64,000 nucleotides of DNA from NCBI RefSeq assembly GCF_020531845.1, contig NZ_JAJAVF010000005.1, forward strand, positions 131,667-195,666, read 5' to 3'. This stretch comes from Methylobacillus methanolivorans. Its GTDB lineage: Bacteria; Pseudomonadota; Gammaproteobacteria; Burkholderiales; Methylophilaceae. Positions 8,830-16,922 of the stretch are shown piece after piece. Under the pieces are notes generated by a model. The model was not told the origin of the DNA and searched no databases. It saw only the letters and a program-made list of their open reading frames with translations. Every line of letters begins with the position of its first letter. Position 1 is the first letter of the stretch. The translations under genes were made by a program, and so were the position numbers.

Positions 8830-11412
8830 TTAGGCCTTGCTGAACAGCATGCGCCCGCCCTTGAAATCCACGTGCACGGTATCCTTCGCAGCAAAGTTGC
8901 CGTTGAGGATTTCCTTGGCGAGTGGATTCTCGATCTCGGACTGGATGGCACGCTTGAGTGGCCTCGCGCCATACACCGGGTCGAAACCAGCACTGGCAAT
9001 TTCAGCCAGGGCAGCATCGCTCACATCCAGCTGCATCTCCAGAGCAACCAGGCGCTTGGCAAGGTTCTGCAACTGGATGCTGGCAATCGATTTCACATGT
9101 GATTCGCCCAGTGCATGGAACACCACAACCTCGTCAATACGGTTGACGAATTCCGGTCTAAAGTTAGCCTTCACTTCGCCCATGACAGCCAGTTTCACAA
9201 CCTGGTAGTCATCACCACTCATGTTCTGGATCATTTGCGAACCCAGGTTAGAGGTCATGATAATCACCGTATTCTTGAAATCGACAGTACGACCTTGTCC
9301 ATCCGTCAGGCGGCCATCGTCCAGCACTTGCAACAGCACATTGAACACATCCGGGTGGGCCTTTTCCACCTCATCCAGCAAAATCACCGAATAAGGCTTG
9401 CGGCGTACAGCCTCGGTCAGGTAACCACCTTCCTCATAACCCACATAGCCAGGAGGTGCGCCAATCAGGCGCGCCACGGAATGCTTTTCCATGAACTCGC
9501 TCATGTCGATACGGATCAGATGGTCTTCCGAATCAAACAGGAAGCCCGCCAATGCCTTGGTAAGCTCCGTCTTGCCGACGCCAGTAGGCCCAAGGAACAA
9601 GAAAGAGCCATAAGGTTTATTCGGATCGGACAGCCCAGAGCGTGAACGACGGATCGCATCGCTGACTAAGCGAACTGCTTCATCCTGCCCCACCACACGC
9701 TCGTGCAACTTGTCTTCCATGTGCAGTAGTTTATCGCGCTCGCCTTGCAGCATTTTGGAGACAGGGATGCCTGTTGCACGCGAGACCACCTCGGCGATCT
9801 CTTCTGCACCAACTTGCGTACGCAGCAAGCGGTGTGGCTTTTGCTCGCCCTCTTCCGCACTGGCAGCCTGCTTAAGTTGGGTTTCAAGCTGCGGCAGCTT
9901 GCCATATTGCAACTCAGAGACCTTCTGCCATTCACCCTTGCGCGTGGCTTCCTCGATTTGCAGCCTGACCTTCTCGATTTCCTCTTTTAAATGCTTGCTA
10001 CCTTGAACCTGGGCTTTTTCTGCCTTCCAGATTTCTTCAAGATCGGCATATTCTTTTTCCAGGCGACGGATTTCGTCCTCAATCAACGACAAGCGTTTTT
10101 GCGAAGCCTCATCCTTTTCGCGATGCACAGCTTCACGCTCAATCTTGAGTTGAATCAGGCGGCGCTCCAGCTTATCCAGTGCCTCCGGCTTGGAATCAAT
10201 TTCCATCTTGATGCGCGAAGCAGCTTCGTCGATCAGGTCGATGGCCTTGTCCGGCAGGAAACGGTCAGTAATGTAGCGATGACTCAATTCGGCAGCAGCC
10301 ACGATCGCAGGATCAGTGATCTCCACGCCATGGTGCACTTCATACTTTTCCTGCAGGCCGCGCAGGATGGCGATGGTTGCCTCAACTGAAGGCTCGTCCA
10401 CCAGCACCTTCTGGAAGCGGCGCTCCAGCGCAGCATCCTTCTCAATGTACTTGCGGTATTCATCCAATGTAGTTGCGCCCACGCAGTGCAGCTCACCACG
10501 CGCCAACGCTGGCTTGAGCATATTGCCCGCATCCATGGCGCCTTCCGCCTTGCCTGCACCCACCATCGTATGGATTTCGTCAATAAAGACGATGGTCTGG
10601 CCTTCATCCTGCGCCAGCTCCTTCAATACCGCCTGCAAGCGCTCCTCGAACTCGCCACGGTACTTGGCACCCGCCAGCAGGCCCGCCATATCGAGCACCA
10701 GCACTCGCTTGTTCTTGAGCGTTTCTGGCACTTCGCCATTAACGATACGCTGGGCCAAGCCTTCAACAATGGCGGTCTTGCCCACGCCGGGTTCGCCGAT
10801 CAATACCGGGTTGTTCTTGGTGCGACGCTGCAATACCTGAATGGCACGCCGGATCTCATCATCACGCCCGATGACGGGATCCAGCTTGCCGTGACGGGCA
10901 CGCCCGGTGAGATCTACCGTGAACTTCTTCAAGGCCTCGCGATTGCCCTCAGCCTCCTGGCTATTGACGTTATCAGTGCCACGTACAGCATTCACGGCTT
11001 GCTCAAGTGCGGGCTTGGTCAAGCCATGGGTTTTCAGCAGGCGACCGGTATCACCCTTGTCATCCGCCAGGGCGAGGAGGAACATTTCGCTCGCGATATA
11101 AGCATCATTCCGCTTCTGGGCGTTACGGTCAGTGACATTCAGGAGGTTATTGAGCTCACGGGAAATAGAGACTTCACCGCCGTTACCTTGCACCTTGGGC
11201 AGCTTGTCAATCGCAGCTTGCAAGCCAGCTTTCAGTGGGGCGAGGTTGGCACCTGCACGTGCCAATAACGATGCCGTACCGCCATCATCCTGGCCCAATA
11301 GTGCCAAAAGCAAATGTGATGCTTCTATATTCGGGTTGTCATTGCCGACGGCAATACTTTGAGCATCGGCTAATGCTTGTTGAAACTTGGTAGTCAGTTT
11401 GTCGAAACGCAT
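8830..11412 (-). CDS. clpB: ATP-dependent disaggregase ClpB
   Basis: At 860 residues this has the full ClpB architecture: N-terminal repeat domain, first AAA module with Walker [16 protein letters not shown] (near 205), a long coiled-coil middle domain (about 410-530, rich in charged heptads), and a second AAA module with [15 protein letters not shown] (near 605). ClpB is a cytosolic hexamer that threads aggregated proteins through its pore and works with DnaK. The middle domain distinguishes it from ClpA and ClpC. A sigma-32-like promoter lies upstream, as expected for a heat-shock gene. It stands alone, converging with the Crp-type gene. Confidence 0.98.
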   Translation of the reverse strand: MRFDKLTTKFQQALADAQSIAVGNDNPNIEASHLLLALLGQDDGGTASLLARAGANLAPLKAGLQAAIDKLPKVQGNGGEVSISRELNNLLNVTDRNAQKRNDAYIASEMFLLALADDKGDTGRLLKTHGLTKPALEQAVNAVRGTDNVNSQEAEGNREALKKFTVDLTGRARHGKLDPVIGRDDEIRRAIQVLQRRTKNNPVLIGEPGVGKTAIVEGLAQRIVNGEVPETLKNKRVLVLDMAGLLAGAKYRGEFEERLQAVLKELAQDEGQTIVFIDEIHTMVGAGKAEGAMDAGNMLKPALARGELHCVGATTLDEYRKYIEKDAALERRFQKVLVDEPSVEATIAILRGLQEKYEVHHGVEITDPAIVAAAELSHRYITDRFLPDKAIDLIDEAASRIKMEIDSKPEALDKLERRLIQLKIEREAVHREKDEASQKRLSLIEDEIRRLEKEYADLEEIWKAEKAQVQGSKHLKEEIEKVRLQIEEATRKGEWQKVSELQYGKLPQLETQLKQAASAEEGEQKPHRLLRTQVGAEEIAEVVSRATGIPVSKMLQGERDKLLHMEDKLHERVVGQDEAVRLVSDAIRRSRSGLSDPNKPYGSFLFLGPTGVGKTELTKALAGFLFDSEDHLIRIDMSEFMEKHSVARLIGAPPGYVGYEEGGYLTEAVRRKPYSVILLDEVEKAHPDVFNVLLQVLDDGRLTDGQGRTVDFKNTVIIMTSNLGSQMIQNMSGDDYQVVKLAVMGEVKANFRPEFVNRIDEVVVFHALGESHVKSIASIQLQNLAKRLVALEMQLDVSDAALAEIASAGFDPVYGARPLKRAIQSEIENPLAKEILNGNFAAKDTVHVDFKGGRMLFSKA

Positions 11413-11449
11413 GCTTGCCTTCCTTCAATATGTAAGTTGCTTGACTACT

Positions 11450-11477
11450 AAGTGGTGGCCATCTAGGTGAATTCAAG
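11450..11477 (-). promoter_or_regulatory. Candidate heat-shock (sigma-32) promoter of clpB
   Basis: On the minus strand CTTGAAT (11477-11471) is followed after 12 bases by CCACCACTTA, a partial match to the sigma-32 elements CTTGAAA and CCCCATNT. It lies about 40-65 bp before the clpB start. The -35 part matches well and the -10 part only moderately. Confidence 0.5.
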
Positions 11478-11506
11478 CACCAACAGCAACTAAATCCTAC
11501 ATTCTG

Positions 11507-12082
11507 CTAGCGCTGCTTGTTCCAGGTGCGGCCCTCATCGTCAGACATCATTTGATGCAATAATGAAGAGCCATCATTGCGAATCTCCAGCCAATTGAGG
11601 TTGACCTGTGTATTGAGCGATGTCAGCTCGATATAACTGACATCATCGGTGGACATACGCTTGGGCGGTGAGGATACCCAGGCCGCACCATCCATGCGTG
11701 CGTAATACACCCCCTTATTCATACGCATCCAGACCAAGTGCCAACCCCATTGCCCGCCCTTGACGATGGCGAGCAAAGGAAAGTGGCAACCCAGACTGCG
11801 ACTACCGCCATAGGTCACGCGACGAATCCCTTGCAGGCGGCCCTCGAGTGAGGTCGCCATCACCAAGTCACGCGTACCGTCATTAAATGTGTGTTGCCAG
11901 AAAAATACCGGCTGATCGTTGCTGTCTCGCGTAGCGGCCACCCGGCAATTGCTAGGGATACGTTCTGCCAACTGGCGTAGCTTGATATCGTCCTCCTGAT
12001 TGACGACATCGCGACCAACTTCGGCCGCCAGAGCTGAGCAACTGAGTAATACCCCGATAATTCCAATAATCTGTTGTTTCAT
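11507..12082 (-). CDS. Small exported protein with one Asp-box, function unknown
   Basis: The 191-residue product opens with a clear signal peptide (MKQQIIGIIGVLLSCSALAA) and so is probably periplasmic or secreted. Its C-terminus contains SDDEGRTWNKQR, a good Asp-box (SxDxGxTW) as found in sialidase-like beta-propellers, and the segments FWQHTFNDGTRDLVMA and GVYYARMDGAAW look like propeller blades. At this length only two or three blades could fit, so it is not a whole sialidase; it may be an isolated module or a binding protein. It shares no operon: clpB lies downstream and a divergent TonB receptor gene starts 327 bp away. A RegA-like sequence lies 43 bp upstream of the start. Confidence 0.7.
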   Translation of the reverse strand: MKQQIIGIIGVLLSCSALAAEVGRDVVNQEDDIKLRQLAERIPSNCRVAATRDSNDQPVFFWQHTFNDGTRDLVMATSLEGRLQGIRRVTYGGSRSLGCHFPLLAIVKGGQWGWHLVWMRMNKGVYYARMDGAAWVSSPPKRMSTDDVSYIELTSLNTQVNLNWLEIRNDGSSLLHQMMSDDEGRTWNKQR

Positions 12083-12409
12083 GTTTCATTGACTCATGTA
12101 GAGCATGACGCAAATGGTATAGGTGCGACAATCTGCCGCACGCTTAGCAAATCGTTTTGTTGTTATTATCCGCGCCTGGTTGCTGGTAGGCAAAAAAACA
12201 CAAAGAACTCATTGGCACAGCTTTTATAGAGATGAATACACACGCTGACCATCTCTACCTATGCAACTGACAAGACATTACCCGACCAGCTTTAAACCAG
12301 ACGGCAAGTATATGCTTTTCTTGCGTAAACCGGCAGGCTTCATGGTAGTTGCCTCATGACCAACATATGCAATATCGTTTATAAAATTAGCCGCATCAGG
12401 AGCATCTTC
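12083..12409. other. Intergenic region between divergent genes
   Basis: This 327-bp gap separates the Asp-box protein (leftward) from the second TonB receptor (rightward). It contains GCGAC-N5-GCCGC at 12125-12139, which fits the RegA/PrrA consensus GCGRC-N5-GNCGC, and an 8-bp stem TAGAGATG/CATCTCTA at 12227-12257 with a long loop. No riboswitch core, tRNA or further gene was recognised. Confidence 0.5.
12125..12139. promoter_or_regulatory. RegA-like binding site, weak candidate
   Basis: GCGAC AATCT GCCGC matches GCGRC-N5-GNCGC. About one match to this degenerate motif is expected by chance in a window this size, so alone it is weak. It gains some weight from lying 43 bp upstream of a gene start in the same neighbourhood as regBA. 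Confidence 0.25.
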
Positions 12410-14461
12410 ATGCCTTATCGTTACCGCGCTATTGTGCTGTTGATCATGACAGCCTGTAGCCAGCGAGCTGTTGCTGACCATGTCGCAACAACAGCAAATG
12501 AGCAAGATTCGACCATGACAATTGGTGGCATCGTTGTCACTGGCAACCGCTCCTCCAGCCTACCTGCACGTAGCATCCTTTCCTCCGTGGACGTGATTGG
12601 CAAGGACGCTATTGAAAACCAGACCGTACAAAATAGTTGGCAGCTGTTCTCCCGCGCACCTGGCGTTATGCTGACCGAGTACCGCATGGGGACCTCGACA
12701 GGAAAATTTTCATTCCGTGGCTTCAATGGCGAGGGCGAGATCAATGCCGTTAAGTTATTGATCGACGGCATCCCCAGCAACAGCAACGATGGCAACATGC
12801 CGTACCTCGACATGATCATGCCACTTGATATCGAGGCTATCGAAGTAGTGCGTGGTACCAATGATCCACGTTACGGCCTGCATAACATTGCTGGCAATGC
12901 CAATGTTGTGACCCGTATCGGCGGCAACTATACGACAGCACGTGCCAGCTATGGCAGCTTCAACACACGTGAATTGCAAACAGCCATGGGCATTGAGAAA
13001 GACGGCTTCAGCCAGAATTATTTTGCCGCAGTGCAGGAATACGATGGTTATCGCGCCCACTCTGATTCCCGCAAGCACTCAGTAGCTGGCAAATGGTTTT
13101 ACGACTCCAGTGACGGGCGCTTGCGCACCGGCTTGATCGCCCGTCATTACCGACAGGATGCACAGGAGGCTGGCTACCTCACCTACGATCAGGCACGCGC
13201 CCACCCCCGTCAATCCATGCCGCACAACAGCACAGATGGTGGCGAACGTGAGCTCAACCAGCTCAGCCTGCACCTTGACTGGAGCATCAATGAGCGCTGG
13301 TTTCTTTCCAACAAGGCCTACCTCAACACCATGGATGATCAGCGCTGGGTGCGCTTTTCCATCATGAACCCCAATCAGCAGGAGCGTCTACTCAGGGAAA
13401 ACCATACCGGGCTACTCTCCACCCTGACGTGGAGACCAAATGTCGAGCATCTGGGCCTGCATAGCCTAGCGATTGAAAGTGGCCTGAGTGCCGAATGGCA
13501 GAACAACGAGAACTACCGATACACGACGAATGCACGTCAGCGACTCAGCGCAACACGCAACCAGCACTATGCCTTCGATACCTATGGTGTTTACTTGCAA
13601 GCCGTCATCCGCCCGACAGCGAAGCTCAAGATCGTGCCCGCCTATCGTGTAGATCGCGTAGAGGGGGATTTCAGAAATATCCTCACGGGCACCACGGCAG
13701 ATATCCAAGACTATGGCGCGATCCGCCAACCCAAGCTCAGCGCGGTATATAACTTTTCAGAACATTACAGCGCCTATGGTAATTGGGGGCGCAGCTTCCA
13801 GGTGGGCATAGGGGCAGCGACTTATAAAACCAACCCGCTCGCCCCCGACCTCAAGCCCTCGATCAATGAGGGTTGGGAACTGGGCCTGAAGTTCCAGCCG
13901 ACTAATTGGATAGATGGACGCATTGCCGCCTGGGAACAAAAAGCCAACAATGAAGCTCGCCGCATCTTGGGCAGCGCCAGCAACGACTCTGAAAACATCG
14001 GCGAGACCTTGCGGCAAGGGATAGATTTCCAGGCTAACCTGCGTCCAACTGAAAAACTGGATATTTGGGCCAATCTCTCGGTGCAACGCTCCGAGATCAC
14101 CAAGCCCGGGAATACCGAGCTTTCCAACAAAGGGAACGAGATTGATCATGTGCCCCGGCAGATTTATGGCCTGGGCGCAGATTACCGCCTATTGTCCACG
14201 CTCAAGCTTTCAGCCTGGGGCAATGGCCAAGGCGACTATTATCTTGAGCGTTCCAACACTTGGGGAAAATATGGCGGTTATTTCCTGCTCAACCTCAGCG
14301 CAGCCTGGCAAGTGCAGAAAAACATCAGCCTGGAGTTGCAAGTACGTAATCTAATGGATCGTTACTATGAATATGCATATTACGATACTGAGTACGCGCA
14401 AACCCTGCACTCTCCTGGCGAAGGTCGCGGCGTATATGCCTCGCTCCGGTTGGATATCTGA
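12410..14461 (+). CDS. TonB-dependent outer membrane receptor
   Basis: The ATG at 12410 follows AGGAG at good spacing and opens a signal peptide (MPYRYRAIVLLIMTACSQRA). The 683-residue product has the plug segment GIVVTGNRSSSLP, IEVVRGTNDPRYGLHNIAG near residue 140, and a barrel ending in the outer-membrane pattern YASLRLDI. It is an outer-membrane receptor powered by TonB, of the siderophore or organometal type judging by the plug. The ligand cannot be told: no ABC importer, TonB-ExbBD or biosynthesis gene adjoins it, no convincing Fur box was found by eye, and no cobalamin or TPP riboswitch core precedes it. It is unlike the receptor at 5384-7678 in detail. Confidence 0.92.
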   Translation: MPYRYRAIVLLIMTACSQRAVADHVATTANEQDSTMTIGGIVVTGNRSSSLPARSILSSVDVIGKDAIENQTVQNSWQLFSRAPGVMLTEYRMGTSTGKFSFRGFNGEGEINAVKLLIDGIPSNSNDGNMPYLDMIMPLDIEAIEVVRGTNDPRYGLHNIAGNANVVTRIGGNYTTARASYGSFNTRELQTAMGIEKDGFSQNYFAAVQEYDGYRAHSDSRKHSVAGKWFYDSSDGRLRTGLIARHYRQDAQEAGYLTYDQARAHPRQSMPHNSTDGGERELNQLSLHLDWSINERWFLSNKAYLNTMDDQRWVRFSIMNPNQQERLLRENHTGLLSTLTWRPNVEHLGLHSLAIESGLSAEWQNNENYRYTTNARQRLSATRNQHYAFDTYGVYLQAVIRPTAKLKIVPAYRVDRVEGDFRNILTGTTADIQDYGAIRQPKLSAVYNFSEHYSAYGNWGRSFQVGIGAATYKTNPLAPDLKPSINEGWELGLKFQPTNWIDGRIAAWEQKANNEARRILGSASNDSENIGETLRQGIDFQANLRPTEKLDIWANLSVQRSEITKPGNTELSNKGNEIDHVPRQIYGLGADYRLLSTLKLSAWGNGQGDYYLERSNTWGKYGGYFLLNLSAAWQVQKNISLELQVRNLMDRYYEYAYYDTEYAQTLHSPGEGRGVYASLRLDI

Positions 14462-14525
14462 CAGCGATAGCTGCTCATCAACCTCAAAGGGATAGATGGC
14501 AACTTCACTAGGATTAAAAACAAAG

Positions 14526-14556
14526 AAAAAGGCTGGGTACCAGCAAGTACCCAGCC
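14526..14556 (-). terminator. Orphan leftward intrinsic terminator
   Basis: GGCTGGGTAC and GTACCCAGCC form a perfect 10-bp stem with loop TTGCTG on the minus strand, followed by TTTTTC and more T. On the plus strand it is followed by CCTGAAAAAA, so it does not serve the TonB receptor gene. No leftward protein gene lies to its right for about 9 kb. Confidence 0.85.
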
Positions 14557-14603
14557 CCTGAAAAAAGTCCATAGACCTTTAGATGAGGAATCCTTAATCG
14601 GAT
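14526..14603 (-). ncRNA. Candidate small RNA, leftward, about 78 nt
   Basis: Between the TonB receptor and regB a leftward sigma-70-like promoter (14610-14638) is followed about 80 nt later by a strong leftward intrinsic terminator (14526-14556). The predicted start is near 14603. The transcript would hold a small CCTTA/TAAGG hairpin at its 5' end, a single-stranded ATTCCTCATC stretch that could pair with a Shine-Dalgarno sequence, a weak AGGTC/GACTT hairpin and the terminator stem. No convincing short reading frame with a ribosome site is seen in it. This is a prediction from sequence only; no RNA family was recognised. Confidence 0.45.
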
Positions 14604-14609
14604 AAGGGA

Positions 14610-14638
14610 AATATAAATGCTGTCCTCCAGCCTGTGAA
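14610..14638 (-). promoter_or_regulatory. Sigma-70-like promoter of candidate small RNA
   Basis: On the minus strand TTCACA (14638-14633, five of six matches to TTGACA) and TATATT (14615-14610, five of six matches to TATAAT) are separated by exactly 17 bases. Nothing coding lies downstream before the orphan terminator. Confidence 0.5.
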
Positions 14639-14639
14639 T

Positions 14640-14654
14640 GCGACACGTTGTCGC
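14640..14654. promoter_or_regulatory. RegA/PrrA-type box, perfect palindrome
   Basis: GCGAC ACGTT GTCGC matches the RegA/PrrA/ActR consensus GCGRC-N5-GNCGC at every fixed position and is palindromic in its half-sites. It lies about 95 bp upstream of regB and immediately upstream of the -35 of the leftward small-RNA promoter, centred near -44 of its predicted start, where class II activators bind. Confidence 0.55.
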
Positions 14655-14696
14655 AGCCCCCAGCCCCTCTTACTCCGACATAGCGATGATACATAC

Positions 14697-14711
14697 GTGA
14701 CATTTTGTCAC
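14697..14711. promoter_or_regulatory. GTGAC-N5-GTCAC palindrome before regB
   Basis: GTGAC ATTTT GTCAC has the same 5-5-5 architecture as the RegA box 42 bp to the left and lies 37 bp before the regB start codon, overlapping the likely regB promoter. It could be a variant RegA site for autoregulation or a site for another dimeric regulator. Confidence 0.4.
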
Positions 14712-14748
14712 ATGCCCTGCCTGATCATGTCTAGGTTAACATTACGCC

Positions 14749-16053
14749 ATGTCTTCCCTTGCCTTTACCACTAATCTGCGTCGGTTGTTGTGGCTACGTG
14801 TAGTCATGATGACCGCGCTGGTTATGGCTAGTATTGTCGCCACTCAGGTATTTGATATCGTGCTCCCCACGCTCAAGGTCGTCAGCGCTATTAGCTTGAT
14901 GCTGGTCGTCAACCTCATCAGTTGGTTGAGACTGTGGCGCCAGGCCCGCATCCATGAACTGGAGTTGCTGACGCAGCTATTGCTCGACATCACCCTGCTC
15001 ACATGGCTCTTTTACGCCACGGGAGGCTATAGCAACCCTTTTGTCTGGATGTACTTACTACCTCTTTCAGTTGCCGCCGTGGCACTCCCTTGGCGTTACA
15101 CTTGGCTGATTGCCGCACTAGTCATCACAGCTTATAGCTTGCTCATGTTCTGGTACGAACCGTTGACCATCCACAGCCATATGCAGCATGGCGCGCCATA
15201 TCACGAGCATGATGAAGGCTTCAGCCTGCATTTGCTCGGCATGTGGGGGGGCTTTGTCGTCAGTGCCATCGTCATTGCGTTTTTCGTCGAGCGCATGGGG
15301 CGCAACCTGAGGGAATATGACAAACTACTTGCAGAATCACGGGAAAAAGTACTCGCCAGCGAGCGCATGCTAGCGCTTGGCACACTAGCAACAGGGGCCG
15401 CTCACGAGCTAGGCACGCCACTTTCCACCATGGCAGTCCTTACTCAGGAGTTAGTGCAGGAGCATCAGCACGATAAGGAGCTGACAAGCTCACTCACGCT
15501 GTTGCGCAAGCAAGTTGACCGCTGCAAGGAAATACTTTCCTCCATTACTGCATCGGCAGGCATGATACGTTCCGATGCTAGCAGCGCAATGCCTGCGCAT
15601 GCATTTATCCAATACGTCGCAGAGCGCTGGCAAGATATGCGTCCCGCCACCCCGCTCGCGATGGATATACAGCTCCCGTCACCTTCTCCCGTCATCGTCG
15701 CCGACCTGGCACTAGGCCAGGCTATCAGCAACTTGATCAATAATGCAGCCGATGCCTCGCCAGAGGGAATTAGCCTGGTGGCCAAGATAGCCCAAGACAA
15801 CCTGGTGATTGATATTGATGACCAAGGGCAATTCCCTGGCGCGGACCACCCTGCCTTGCTGGGAAAACCCTTCAACAGCAGCAAGCAAGCCGCGGGCGGA
15901 TTAGGGCTGGGTATCTTTCTGGCCAAGTCCGTGCTGGAAAAATTTGATGGCGAAGTCACCTTTACCCCGCGGGAGACGCAAGGCACGCTTACCCAAATAC
16001 GTATCCCACTGAAGAAACTACAATTAAAACTGCCATCGACACCAGCACCATGA
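14749..16053 (+). CDS. regB: Redox sensor histidine kinase, RegB/PrrB family
   Basis: The 434-residue protein has six N-terminal membrane segments (about 13-185) including GGYSNPF at 92-98, the conserved quinone-site motif of RegB, then an H-box AAHELGTPLS with His219, a Cys at 259 in the DRCKEIL context matching the redox-active Cys of RegB, and an ATPase domain with NLINNAADAS and GLGLGIFLAK. RegB senses the quinone pool and phosphorylates RegA. Odd feature: the loop before the last membrane helix is rich in His (six between 142 and 161). The stop overlaps the regA start by four bases, so the pair is coupled. Palindromes upstream suggest autoregulation. Confidence 0.93.
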   Translation: MSSLAFTTNLRRLLWLRVVMMTALVMASIVATQVFDIVLPTLKVVSAISLMLVVNLISWLRLWRQARIHELELLTQLLLDITLLTWLFYATGGYSNPFVWMYLLPLSVAAVALPWRYTWLIAALVITAYSLLMFWYEPLTIHSHMQHGAPYHEHDEGFSLHLLGMWGGFVVSAIVIAFFVERMGRNLREYDKLLAESREKVLASERMLALGTLATGAAHELGTPLSTMAVLTQELVQEHQHDKELTSSLTLLRKQVDRCKEILSSITASAGMIRSDASSAMPAHAFIQYVAERWQDMRPATPLAMDIQLPSPSPVIVADLALGQAISNLINNAADASPEGISLVAKIAQDNLVIDIDDQGQFPGADHPALLGKPFNSSKQAAGGLGLGIFLAKSVLEKFDGEVTFTPRETQGTLTQIRIPLKKLQLKLPSTPAP

Positions 16054-16601
16054 CACAAGCACCCTTACCTGACCAACCGACGATGCTACTGGTGGACGAT
16101 GATGAAGTCTTTACCCAGGTGCTGGAAAAAGCCATGCATAAACGCGGCTTTCTTGTGCAAGTCGCCCACAATGTTGCAGAAGCCATCTGCATGTATGTGG
16201 ACGAAAGTCCCGAATATGCCGTGATTGACTTGCGCATGCCCGGAGACTCCGGGCTGGCATTGGTCAAACACCTGCATCAACTGGATAACCAGACGCGCAT
16301 CGTAGTACTCACTGGTTATGCCAGCATTGCCACCGCCGTAGAGGCCGTCAAGCTGGGAGCCACGCACTATCTTGCAAAGCCTGCAGATGCCGACCAGATT
16401 TTAGCCGCTTTCGAGCGCGTCGAAGGAGACATCAACGCCCCAGTGCCCAGCAACGCGCTTTCCGTCAATCGTATGGAGTGGGAACACATCCAGCGCGTGC
16501 TACAAGAACACGATGGCAATATCTCTGCCACGGCGCGTAGCCTGAATATGCACAGGCGCACACTGCAACGGAAACTGAACAAGCATCCTGCCAAGAAGTA
16601 A
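16050..16601 (+). CDS. regA: Response regulator, RegA/PrrA/ActR family
   Basis: The 183-residue protein has a receiver domain with the acidic triad at Asp16-Asp18, phospho-acceptor Asp60 (YAVIDLRMPGDSG) and Lys in HYLAKPAD, then a Fis-type helix-turn-helix ending in NMHRRTLQRKLNKH, the hallmark recognition helix of RegA-type regulators. Length is normal. It overlaps regB by four bases. In related bacteria it controls photosynthesis, carbon fixation, respiration and nitrogen genes in response to redox state; here likely targets include its own promoter, the candidate small RNA and perhaps ppsA. Confidence 0.95.
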   Translation: MTQAPLPDQPTMLLVDDDEVFTQVLEKAMHKRGFLVQVAHNVAEAICMYVDESPEYAVIDLRMPGDSGLALVKHLHQLDNQTRIVVLTGYASIATAVEAVKLGATHYLAKPADADQILAAFERVEGDINAPVPSNALSVNRMEWEHIQRVLQEHDGNISATARSLNMHRRTLQRKLNKHPAKK

Positions 16602-16922
16602 GCGCTGTCATATTTAAGATGATGGATAACAATCAGTGCCTAGCCCATTTGGACTAGTGCCTTGCCTATCCGAACTGACGACTCAGCGTTTACAATCTAA
16701 TATTATTGCGTTTTCAAGGTGATTTTTTGGTGTCACCGCACAGTGACAGGTGACACCAAAGCCCAGAATAAGGCAAAATATTGGTTTTCTTATCTGCATC
16801 CCCTTAAAATCTTTAGCTTTTTTAGTATCCCGATCCCCAAGCAGCTCAACAGCTCAGTGGAAAGCCATACTGAAACAAAAACTTACGTGCGCCCAGCGCC
16901 ATGTAATTGATGGAGAGTAAAC
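16602..16922. other. Intergenic leader region of ppsA
   Basis: This 321-bp gap holds the large inverted repeat at 16726-16760, a possible promoter for ppsA (TTGGTT at 16781-16786, 18 bases, TAAAAT at 16805-16810; weak -35) and the GGAGAG ribosome site of ppsA. No terminator for regA and no small gene were recognised. Confidence 0.5.
16726..16760. promoter_or_regulatory. 12-bp inverted repeat upstream of ppsA
   Basis: TTTGGTGTCACC (16726-16737) and GGTGACACCAAA (16749-16760) are perfect complements around an 11-base spacer that itself contains GTGAC. It therefore holds one GTCAC and two GTGAC half-sites, like those before regB. There is no T-run downstream of the stem, so it is not a terminator. 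An operator or an RNA hairpin are both possible. Confidence 0.6.

Noticed and set aside
12213..12229. TTGGCAC-like sequence resembling a sigma-54 -24 element
   Set aside because: The -12 GC pair is missing at the required spacing.
12083..12409. Cobalamin or TPP riboswitch before the TonB receptor gene
   Set aside because: None of the conserved core sequences of either class is present.
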